A DNA stretch of 64,000 bases, from the NCBI RefSeq assembly GCF_030272615.1, contig NC_081413.1, positions 442,951,038 through 443,015,037 of the forward strand, written 5' to 3'. The DNA comes from Cryptomeria japonica. Lineage: Eukaryota > Streptophyta > Pinopsida > Cupressales > Cupressaceae. Under the pieces are notes generated by a model. It was given only the letters and a program-made list of their open reading frames with translations. It was not told the DNA's origin and did no database searches. Numbering within the stretch: the first letter of the stretch is position 1; each line of letters begins with the position of its first letter. The position numbers were made by a program, and so were the translations under genes. Below are positions 24,451 to 34,480 of the stretch, piece after piece.

Positions 24451-26469
24451 AAGAACATCATACAAGATCTTATTGATAGAGGTGACATTGAGATTGAAGG
24501 ACACTCATCCAATCAAGAACATGAGATGTTTAAGGAACCATTCCCAAAACATGACAAGGGAAAAGCTGCAGTCACAGATGACTAGACCAACTATACCAGA
24601 GCATCTTATAACTATGATTCAACTATCAATCACATTTCAATGGATAATTATGTCTCTACTATTATCATCAAGGACAAAACCCCTAAGAATTCTACCCAAA
24701 GACCCAAGATTGTCCTAAAAGGCATTGGATCTTCTTCCAAACCTACCTCTGAATGTAATGTCACAACTCGTCGAGGCAAATTTACTTTGCAAGGTTCTCC
24801 AGCTAAAAACATCGCTTCCTCATCAACCAATCCTGAATACGACCTTGTAGAATAGTTAGGGAAGACACCTGCGCTTATCTCCATCCTTGAGCTCTTACAC
24901 ATATCCCCCACACATAAAGCCATTCTTGACAAAATCTTGAGAGACACTACCATTTTTACTGATTTGAGTGTGGACCAGTTTCAAGCCATGGTGGGATACC
25001 TTTCCATTCCACACTCTCTTACATTCATAGAAGCTGATGACGCCTCTATAAGTCAGCCACATAATGCACCATTACACATTGAAGCCTTCATACACAAACA
25101 TAGAATCAAATGAGTCTTGATAGATGGAGGAGCAAGTCTAAACATTTGTACATTGAGCACTATTAAACAATTGGGATATTCTGACAAAGCTATGAATTCT
25201 AGATACAAAATTACCATCAAAGCATATGATGATGAAGAGCGTTCATCCAAGGGCACAGTCACCTTACCTCTCAGAGTTGGGCCAATGACAAAGGATGTGG
25301 TTTGTCAAGTACTAGATCTTGATCTCACATACAACATATTGCTAGGACGTCCTTGGATTCATGAAATAAGGGTGGTCCCATCTACATATCACCAATGCAT
25401 CAAGTTTCCTCACAATGGAGTTGAAATAACAGTTAATGGAGATCCTAATCCATTCATATATTGCAATAACTTGAGACCAAAAACTAAGACCATCATTCCC
25501 AATAATCACAAAGATGTTCCTTCTTCTGCATACATTGATCCTGAGTCATTAAAACCTTCGACATCAAAACAAGGTCAACTTAAGGGAAAATTCTAGGACA
25601 AGGGCATGGGTGAATACACTTTGAATCAGACCATGTACTTACAACAAGTCATGACTTCACCAAAAGAATATGGAAGACCACATCCTAATAAGAAGGTATC
25701 TATCATTATACTCAAATGGGACCCTACTATCTTTCAAAGATGGGGTGAACTAGATGAGGAAGACTTATACAAAATGATTTACAAAGACCTTGAAAATGAT
25801 ACACAAGATCACATCAGTATACCATGTGAGAAGTATGGCAAAGGGTTCAAGATTCTACAAAAATTTGGGTATGATGGCAAAAGCCCTCTTAGGTTAAGAA
25901 AGGAAGGCATCATTGAATCTTTACAACCTAAATTGACATTCAAAAAGGAACGCTCGAAGGGACTTGGTTTCATGACTTCCAAGGTCCACACTCAAAGGAC
26001 AGAAGAAGCATTACAAATCAAAGCTGCCAAAATTCAACAAGAGAATCGCTATTCCACAGACTCCAATGAATGGGAATGGGGTTCAGACAAATCCTCTAGT
26101 GACTATGAGCTCACCGAGACATTCAGAGAACCAAGTGAACCAACAGAAGAAGAGGAATTTAATAGGAAATTCAAAGTTGGTCAAGAAACAACCCCAGAGG
26201 ATACCATACAGTCTTTGCCTCTAGGTCCTGGGTTGAAATCACATAGAATGAGAACGCCTGTCCCGAAATGTGCTACTAGTGATGATAATTTGGATTCATT
26301 CACGATTGAGATTGATGAGGAGAGTGCCAATGATGACCTCGATACCTACCTCGACATACCTGAATATAATTGCATCTTCACTCTTAACCCCGCTAACTTT
26401 GAAGACATCAAAGGCCTTCCCCTTGTTCACCACCAACTCATTGACTGGGACCATGAAGGACCTACATAG
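24451..26469 (+). pseudogene. Tat protease region and linker
   Basis: In the same frame as gag. The retropepsin active-site motif VLIDGGASLNIC is near 25114-25149, and NILLGRPWIHE, a typical C-terminal protease motif, is near 25333. A long, poorly conserved linker rich in Glu, Lys and Ser (25606-26469) follows, ahead of the reverse transcriptase. Stops fall at 24583, 24853, 25111, 25594 and 26467. The protease would cut the polyprotein. Confidence 0.8.
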
Positions 26470-26547
26470 TTTGACACATTCCAAAATGATGAAGCTTTTA
26501 TTAACTATCTTGGCATACGAGATGATCTTCCCCCTAGGGATCATAAA

Positions 26548-28330
26548 GTGGGATACACTATAGAAGTCAATAGCGTGGCATATTTCGGTGAGGGTGTTGG
26601 GCCTTCTAGTCGCAAAAATATAAAAATAAAAACAAACCAAGGGTCTTATAGCGAAAACCACACTGTGGCGCTGTCTGACCCCAAAAAAGTAAAAAGAAAG
26701 GATGTAACTGAGGGCGAAAACCTCTCTGAGGAACCTGAAGATGGAAGGCTCAACATTCTCCTAGCATCATATGAGGAAAAGTCATCCATGTTGGTAGAGG
26801 AGACTATCAAAACAAACATTGGTACAAAAGAAGCTCCACACAACATATTCCTGGCTCAATCTTTGACAGAGTCAGAAAGGTCAAAATTCATAAATTTCTT
26901 CATGGAACGACAAATCAACTTTGCATGGTCATACGCTGATATGCCTGGATTGGATCCAAATTTGGTAATGCATCATTTGACAGTTAAACCGGGGGCAAAA
27001 CCAGTGAAACACAAATTAAGAAAGATGCATCCACAAGTGGCGTTACTAGTCAAAGCAGAACTTGAGAAATTATTGGATGTTGGATTCATACACCCAATTG
27101 ATTAAACTGAATGGATCTCCAACTTAGTACCTGTCAGTAAACCAGATCGTAGCATTAGAATATGTACAGATTTCAGAGACATCAACAAAGCTTGTCCTAA
27201 GGATGATTTTCCATTACCAAATATTGACTTGATTGTCGATCTCACAGCAGGTCATGCGATGTTATCCTTGATGGATGGATTCTTTGGTTACAATCAAATA
27301 AAAATTGCATTCGAGGATCAGCACAAAACAACATTTACTTGTTCTTGGGGAACCTTCTACTAGAATGTCATGCCCTTTGGGCTAAAAAATGCAGGGGCTA
27401 CATATCAAAGAGCAATGACTACTATCTTTCATGATCTCATGCACGTAACTGTGGAAGATTATGTTGATGACCTCTTGCATAAATCAATAGACAGAGATAC
27501 ACATTTGGACATAATTTCAGTCATCTTTGATCGGTTGGAAAAATATAAAGTAAGATTAAACCCTAAGAAATGTGTCTTTGGAGTAACCTCCGGGAAGCTC
27601 CTGGGATTCATTGTATCAAAAAGAGGAATTGAAGCCGATCCAACAAAAGTCAAGGACATCCTAGAGATGCAACCACCATGAAACATCAGTTAGCTTCGAT
27701 CTTTGCAAGGGAGACTTCAATCCATACAAAGATTCATAGCACAACTTGCAGATAAATGTAATCCCTTTCAGCACTTGCTACATAAAAACATCAAATTCAA
27801 ATGGGATGATAACTGTCAACAGGTTTTCCAGATACTCAAAGATTATCTTCTGAATCCACCAGTTTAGATGACACCAGTTCCAGATCAGCCTTTATTACTA
27901 TACATATCAGCTACTTCAACAACACTGGGGGCACTCTTAGCACAACAAGTTGTTGAGGGCAAAGAAAAGGCAGTCTACTATATCAGTTGCACATTGGTGG
28001 GATATGAGCTAAACTACACACCAATTGAGCGTGCATGTCTCATCGTGGTCTTTGCTTCGTAGAAATTATGACATTACATGCTAACTCATAAGACTAAGTT
28101 GGTTGCAAGGATCGATCCATTGAAATACCTTCTCAATAAAGCAACGCTTACTGGGCAACTAGCCAAATGGGTAATGATCCTGAGTGAATTCGACATCGAG
28201 TATGTGGACAGAAAAGCAATAAAAGGACAAGATATCACAGATCAGTTAGCAGATGCCCCCATGACAAATGATGTTCCTCTAATTTTAGAATTTCTAGATG
28301 AATCCATTTTAACAGTGTCACATGCAAAAC
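26548..28330 (+). pseudogene. Tat reverse transcriptase and first RNase H
   Basis: Same frame again. Motifs in order are ADMPGLDPNLVMHHL, FRDINKACPKDDFPLPNID, MPFGLKNAGATYQRAM and catalytic YVDDLL (near 27460). The RNase H region follows with LLLYISATSTTLGALLAQ. Stops fall at 27103, 27361, 27679, 27865, 28060 and 28069. The first RNase H seems decayed at its first Asp (YISAT in place of the usual Y-D/S-A-S type motif). Many Tat elements have a weakened first RNase H. Confidence 0.85.
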
Positions 28331-28790
28331 CATGGCAACTATACTTTGACGGCTCATACACACAGCATGGGGTAGGAGCTAGCATCCTCTTCATAACTCC
28401 TCAAGGGGATTCTATACCAAAATCATATCGATTATCATTTCCCCCCAATAATAATATAGCAGAAAATGAGGCATTAACAACTGGATTACGGATTGCAGTT
28501 CAGTGGAAGATCCAAGAACTTCATGTTTTTGGGGACTCTCAACTTATAATTCATCAAGCAACTGATGATTACCAAACAAAGGATGAAAAATTAATGCCTT
28601 ACAAAAGAATGGTGGATGACTTGAAACAAAATTTCACAAAGATAGACTTTGAGCAGATACCAAGAGAGAAGAATCGAGCCGCAGATGCCATGGCTACAAT
28701 TGCTTCACTAATCGATCCACCTCCGAATGAGACCCGCTATGAGTTCTTGGTGGATAACCTTTTGGTTGCTTCATATGAAATCATTCTTAC
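28331..28790 (+). pseudogene. Tat second (archaeal-type) RNase H
   Basis: An additional RNase H domain beginning LYFDGSYTQHGVGAS (Asp), then NNIAENEALTTGLRIA (Glu), ELHVFGDSQLIIHQ (Asp) and a late REKNRAADAMATIAS segment that contains the final Asp. All four expected acidic residues are present. This domain between the first RNase H and integrase is the lineage mark of Tat elements. No stop lies inside it. The frame is lost just afterwards, near 28790-28800. Confidence 0.85.
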
Positions 28791-30080
28791 TGAGATAATA
28801 TGTGTCTCAATCCTGAGTCCCAGTTATATGGTTCTATTTTCACATACCTTTGTAATAATACCTTTCCTCTTGACCTATCCAATAACCAACATCGCACTTT
28901 CATTTGCCAATCTTCTCGATACGTCATTTTAGCCAATGTCCTATACCATCGAGGTCTAGATGGAACTCTTCTTAGATGTTTGGAAAGCAACAAAGCTTAG
29001 ATTGCATTACGTGAAGTACATGAAGGGATATGTGGTCCACATTCTAGTGGTCCTACCTTAGTCAAGAAACTTATCAGGACTGGATATTACTGGCCCAATA
29101 TGGAAAAAGATTCATATCAATTTGTCAGGAAATGTAAGAAATGTCAACTTCATGGAGACCTCATCCATGCACCAGCACAAGAACTTCAACCAATTGCGAC
29201 TCCTTGGCCCTTTTGTTAGTGGGGATTCGATCTCATAGGTAAGATTCACCCTCCATCCTCCAATGGTCATAAATTTATTATCACTACCACAGAGTATTTC
29301 AAAAAATGGATCGAAGTCATGCCTCTCATGCAAGTCATAGGAAAACAAATTGCTACATTCATTCTCAACTATATCATTTGTCGATACGGTATTCCTATTT
29401 CCATTATCACCGATAACGGGCATCCCTTCAAAAATCAGGATGTTTGTGAACTCTATGACCGCTTCCATATTTCCCATCGTTTCTCCACACCATATTACCC
29501 CCAAGGTAATGGTCAAGCTGAGGCGTCTAATAAAACAATCCTTAAAATCTTAAAAAATATAGTCGACGACACTAGCCGTAATTGGCATATCCAACTTAAT
29601 CTGGCCCTTTGGACCTATCGCACAAGTGTCTGCACACCTACAGGAGCTACACCCTATTCACTTGTTTACGGCACTGAAGCTATCTTTCCTATTGAGGTCG
29701 AGCTACCCTCTTTATGAGTCTCTTTGCAAAACATTATTAATGATGAAGACTATAGGGTCTCTCGCTTACAAGAACTTGAACTATTGGATGAATGAAGACA
29801 AATTTCTTTTAATCATCTCAAGGCTTATCAACAATGAATGAGTCACAGCTACAATCACAAAGTCAAGCCTCACACATTTGAGGTAGGTGATTTGGTTTTC
29901 AGAGAAAACCCCAAAAATCAGCAAGATGGAGAGAAGAAGGGCAAGTTTGAACCAAACTGGCTTGGTCCTTACATCATTACAGCAGCATATGGATCTGGTG
30001 CATATCAGCTCTTAAACACAGAGGGTGAACATTTAGAGGATCCTATCAATAGCATGCACCTTTGCAGGTTTTACACATAG
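28791..30080 (+). pseudogene. Tat integrase
   Basis: The frame shifts relative to the preceding domain (consistent with loss of one base near 28795). Visible are the HHCC zinc region with CKKC (near 29130), core motifs WGFDLIG, SIITDNGHPF and YYPQGNGQAEASNK (Asp, Asp, Glu), and a C-terminal region with HTFEVGDLVFRENP ending at the stop 30078-30080. No chromodomain is seen. Stops occur at 28998, near 29217, 29715, near 29793 and 29835. The enzyme would insert the cDNA. Confidence 0.85.
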
Positions 30081-31630
30081 CTCTTCGGAATATCCTAATT
30101 CAAAAATACAAAAAAATCATTACTTGGTGAAAACCTGGCAAACAGGCACCTTGTGACACAAAAAAATTAAAAAAATAAAAAAAGTAAAGAGAAATAATTT
30201 CGTCCAATGGTGAAAACCACTTTCGTGGCACCCTAGGCAAGTACCATGGTGAAAACTGGGTCACCAACACCATGTGTAGAGACATTGCTCCTTCCTCCTT
30301 CAGGATTCCATTTCATCCTTTCACTTTGGACACACTCACAACCTATTCATCTACAATAAACTTACCCAATCCCATCATGGCTTGTTATTGATCTACCCAA
30401 GATTGGTTAGCCATCCATAATAATCCCTCCTTTTCACCCCTTTCCATCCATAATAAATTAGCTCCTATCTATGGCTAAGGCAAATCCTACATCTAGTGAT
30501 GGACCTGTGGAACTACGAACATCACATGTTTCAAGGAGTACAGTTTCTTCCACTTTTCTTCAGTCTATCCGCGCACAATCCACAATAAAGCAACATCTGC
30601 ATCACCGATCCGCAATAAAGTTTCACTTTCTCCGCAATAAAGTATCAGTTTCATGGATTCAGTCAGTTTCAGATGAGACACAACAGCAACAATAGGCTTC
30701 AACAAATTGAATCTTTCAACAGACTCAGAAAACATTATGGTTCAGTGCTATCTATCCTTTTTGTGAAAGTAAACATTGTGACCACAATCAAATAGACTTA
30801 TACAAGTGACAAGAGACACTAAACTTGAGGACTATAGTGGATGTTGGTGTCAAGTCTTGGTTTTCTTTTGATTTTATCTTTTGGTGACATGTCTTTTAGC
30901 TTTTCCAGGATGTTTCTGACTAGAGATTCTATCTCCCGGATGTCTTTCACTAGAAAGGCGAGGATGGGATATCGTCACCTATTTTTCTTTGTTGTCTGTG
31001 GATTGTCTCTTAGTAATGCTATGACTTGTCCAAGGATATGAGGACACTATGAGTCTAGTATGAACTGGGGCATTCCTTGTTTGTGACTGTCTTATCTCCA
31101 TGCAAACAGGTACAATGACTTTCTGGGTTGAACATATCCCTCGATTGTCATAACCTACTTGCCATAATAAAGCTCAATGATCATAACGCACAAGAAGCTC
31201 TTTCACTTTTATATCTTCTATCTTCCATCCCCCTTTGTTGATTGACTTCCATCATCCTTCTCGAGTCCGCGTAGCCCACTATCACATGACTGAGTATAAT
31301 GACAAGCCAAAAATATTTGCATTTCATATAGTCTGCATCTGCATTACCACATATTAAGCATTTCATACATACATATAGATATCACAATTGCATCACATCT
31401 TGCACACAACACATGTTAGCACATTTTACATTTGCATTATCATATTAATCTGCATTTCATATATTCACATTCACATATGCATAACATATTAAAAATATAA
31501 AAGAACAAAAATATTGCATTTCATCATGTACACATTTGCATCCATATCATAAGCATCACATAGAAACATACATCATAAAACATCTCATCACATAGGTACA
31601 CATGCATATAGTTGTTGCAAAGATGAATCA
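30081..31630 (+). other. Tat 3' region, non-coding
   Basis: After integrase there are three spaced copies of a GGTGAAAACC/GGCACC-type segment (30120-30285) and then unremarkable non-coding sequence. No further ORF is supported. Confidence 0.5.

Positions 31631-31633
<3 letters not shown>

Positions 31634-31713
<80 letters not shown>
31634..31713. repeat. (AT)n microsatellite
   Basis: About 39 uninterrupted AT dinucleotides inside the Tat 3' region. ORFs reading YIYIYI across it are artefacts. Confidence 0.95.
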
Positions 31714-31715
<2 letters not shown>

Positions 31716-31979
31716 CATAAGTGTCATGATACAATGATGTCAAAATCATATGGCTACAATCACCCGAAGGTGTCTACATCATCATACAAAATGGTACAAA
31801 ATTGATACATAGGGTGCCCTCTATGGCTATGATGAACTCCCTCCCTCGGAGCCGACTGGCCTCGACAGAGTCTAAGCCCTAGAAGGACTCGCCCCAAGAT
31901 CATCTCTCCTGGACCCCTGTGTCCTCTGTAGCCACCCCTCGTGTCACCCTATCCAGACAGACGAACCCACTGATCACTT

Positions 31980-32390
31980 CTGATAGTACTAATGGTAGTG
32001 CTAATCCTGTCCATGTCATGGTATCCCATGCCACGTGTCCTGCCCTAATCTCCAATCCCGGATCCTAGAACACTCGTCTCAGGGCATCCCTATCTCCGTC
32101 TCGATCATAGGGTATCAACTCCCCATCGATTGGTATCTCGTGGTATCCTATATACATCCTCCAAAGTGACTGTCATCTCACCCATCGGCAAATGAAAACT
32201 GCAAGTCTCTGAGTGCCATATCTCAGCCAATGCAGTCAGCAACCCCATGTTCGCCCGAAACTCAGGCACATACAAAATAAATCGCAAATCCAAACCCTCA
32301 ATGGCAACCCTATCCTCGAATGTCAGCTCTGGTCGCAACCTCTGAGTCGACGGGAATCTCTCTCGTGACTCTAGCATAGGTAAATACTCC
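31980..32390 (-). pseudogene. antisense plant-mobile-domain ORF in Tat element
   Basis: On the minus strand the frame 32377-32105 contains MGLLTALAEIWHSETCSFHL followed by PMGEMTVTLEDVYRI. This fits the start of the plant mobile domain (PMD, MAIN/MAIL1-like), whose hallmark is W-x-x-E-T-x-x-F-H-L...G-E-M-T-x-T-L-x-D-V. After a frameshift near 32150 the frame continues EIPIDGELIPYDRDGDRD, again PMD-like. PMD proteins in plants occur both as host genes tied to silencing and as passengers of mobile elements. The position between integrase and 3' LTR, opposite in orientation, matches the extra antisense ORFs known in Tat elements. The C-terminal half is not recognised. Confidence 0.7.
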
Positions 32391-32429
32391 TGCTGTCAAC
32401 CAAATCAATCATGTCAGTCATAGTGGCAT

Positions 32430-32745
32430 TCACTGTTCATCACAAAATGCTACTTTTTATCTAAGTGCATATGGTACTTTATCCTAGTAACACTCACTAT
32501 TCATCACAAAGTGTTGCTTCTATTCTAGTGACACTCACTATTCATCACAAAGTGTTTTTGATTATCCTAGTGGTCCTCCCTATTCATCACAAAGTACTAT
32601 GTGTTTTGCACTCCCTGTTCATCACAAAGTGCTGCTCACATTTGCACTCACTGTTCATCACAAAGTGCTGCTCTTTTGTTTAGTAGTCCCTGTTCATCAC
32701 AAAGTACTTTGTCTTGGTACTCCTTGTTCATCGCAAAGTGCCTTG
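32430..32745. repeat. minisatellite, about 8 copies of TTCATCACAAAGTGCT core
   Basis: Units of about 33-55 bp, each with TTCATCACAAAGT and a variable spacer, start near 32435, 32491, 32540, 32584, 32617, 32652, 32689 and 32726. It lies between the antisense PMD ORF and the 3' motif array. Confidence 0.85.
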
Positions 32746-32949
32746 ATCTATCTTATCCTAGGGCCTCTGCTTGAGTGTATCCTCTTAAGTAGTTTCCTAA
32801 TTGGCAACGTATGTTCTATCATAGAATTGTCAATCCTTGCCCTATTTGCTATTTTAGCCTTCCCTAGAGGACTTGCTTGAGTGTATCCTCTCAGCAAATT
32901 ATCCAATCAACAGCGTATGTTCATCACAAAACTGCCGATTTGACCTTGA

Positions 32950-33220
32950 AGACATAAATGCGCCTTGATGACATAAACGCGCTTAAAGACTGCATAAACA
33001 CGCCTGCTCTACATAGATGCACCTAAAATACACAGACATGCCTATGCTCTGCACAGACATGCCTGTCATGCACAAATGTGCCCACATTTCACAAACGTGC
33101 CTGAACAACGCAGATGCGCTCGCATTTGGCACATATGCTTTTCCTAGCATAGACGCGCTTGGCACAAACACAGACGCGCCTAGCCAACATAGACGCACCT
33201 GGCACCTACATAGACACGCC
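32950..33220. repeat. array of CACAGACGCGCCT-like motifs
   Basis: About 13 irregularly spaced copies (for example GCACAGACATGCCT, CACAGACGCGCC, CATAGACGCACCT). The motif is the reverse complement of the one in the Tat 5' leader. Confidence 0.75.
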
Positions 33221-33490
33221 TACATGTTTTTGGACATTTTTGACATTTCCTAAACATGCATTTATTGCGCTACCTATGATGCATTTATGAAAACATTTAT
33301 TGCAACAAAGTACAAGGAGGTTTTATGGTACTTATCAGCTCTCTTGCCTCTGCTGGCCTCTGAAATCGGCAAATGCAATCGAATCTGTGAACCAATGCCA
33401 TCGCTGCTGACTGCTGCTGCTCTATTTTCACTCTAATCTCTGATCTCTTGGATGTGTGGATGACAATGAGGATGTTCTCCCCTCGTGGTC

Positions 33491-33500
33491 TATTTTATAG
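33491..33500 (-). promoter_or_regulatory. possible antisense TATA box
   Basis: CTATAAAATA on the minus strand, about 100 bp before a minus-strand ATG near 33395 and about 1.1 kb before the PMD ORF. It could drive the antisense transcript. Sequence match only. Confidence 0.35.
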
Positions 33501-33736
33501 ACTACCCTAGCCCTAGCCCTTGTCTCCCGAGCCAATCTTCATTATCCCATGACTCTGTCACTCTATCCTATCCGGTCAGTCCATTCTAGCCTTTCTTTCT
33601 TATCGAGGGATTGTCTGTGATCTTTTCAGATATTTTCATCCAATCTCTCAAGGGGGCATGTCATTCCCATCTTGGGGCAACTTTATATCAGTTCATATTA
33701 TCTTCTTTGAAACAACGCGTCAAGCTGCATTGTCTC

Positions 33737-33750
33737 AAAGAGGGGCAAAA
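33737..33750 (+). promoter_or_regulatory. Tat polypurine tract
   Basis: The purine-rich run AAAGAGGGGCAAAA lies immediately before the 3' LTR start, where plus-strand DNA synthesis is primed. Confidence 0.85.
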
Positions 33751-34480
33751 TGTAGACACCTAAAATTGTCATGTCTAATCAAATAAATATTTTATTTATT
33801 TAATTACTTAAGCCTAATTCTTCTATTAATTAAATAAATCTTTATTTATTTAATTAATTCATTTATCCTCTTCTAGCTTTATTTCTCATTTAAATAAATA
33901 CATTTATTTATTTAAATTATCCTTTTCCTAAATTAAATAAATATCTTATTTATTTAATTGATCCCACTTTTTCTATTAATTAAATAAATCTTTATTTATT
34001 TAATTAATTCATTAACCTTTTCTACCCATGACACATGTCATTCATCTCTTAATTCATACACTACCTACCCTCTAATCATAGCCGACCTCTTTTACACCTC
34101 TCAATCTTATCCGTCCATTTCTTATAGTGTCTTCTATATGAGGAGATGCTTCCTTCATTATCAACCCTCACTATGCATTTAGCCCCGACTACGCTTTCGA
34201 ACTTGCATATGCAATCAAGCCTACTTGCAATCATATTTCTGTTCTTTGTTGAGCTCTTGTGCACATATAAAATCTGAGAGCAAATATATCAAGCAAGATC
34301 AATGGAGATTTAAACCCTATTTGACATGTGATGGTATAATCTTTGTGATTTCATTTGATTTGCATTGTCTTAGGTAATCTTCATATGTTATGGTGGATCT
34401 CTGTTGTTGTTAGGCTAGGGTTTTGTGGTTGAATTCATTTAGTCTTTCATCATTGTTGTTATCCATTTTCACCATAAACT
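33751..34480 (+). repeat. Tat element 3' LTR
   Basis: Starts TGTAGACACC and ends CCATAAACT. It is about 100 bp longer than the 5' LTR because the TTAAATAAAT/ATTTATTTAA hairpin region (33779-34010) has additional units. The TATAAAA at 34266-34272 is conserved. Confidence 0.9.

Larger units (their letters stand above)
19670..34480 (+). mobile_element. Ty3/gypsy retrotransposon, Tat/Ogre lineage, 14.8 kb
   Basis: A full-length element with LTRs at 19670-20298 and 33751-34480, primer-binding site, long leader, gag, protease, reverse transcriptase, RNase H, a second RNase H, integrase, then a 3.7-kb 3' region with an antisense ORF. The second RNase H between the first RNase H and integrase marks the Tat lineage. 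It is inserted inside LARD LTR3: the LTR sequence left of 19670 resumes at 34481. The LTRs differ by about 20 substitutions in the 470 bp I aligned by eye, mostly transitions, plus indels. It is therefore not recent, but younger than the LARD and LINE A insertions it sits in. Confidence 0.9.

Noticed and set aside
32430-33220. CRISPR-like array of short repeats and spacers
   Set aside because: Repeats are irregular in length and sequence inside a plant retrotransposon, with no cas genes. These are minisatellites.
33500-33525. CCCTAGCCCTAGCCC as a telomere-type repeat
   Set aside because: Only two to three imperfect units, and the sequence differs from the plant telomere unit.
19879-34264. 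62-residue antisense ORF found at 19879-20067 and 34076-34264
   Set aside because: These are the two LTRs of the Tat element, and the ORF is repeated only because the LTR is. No domain is visible.
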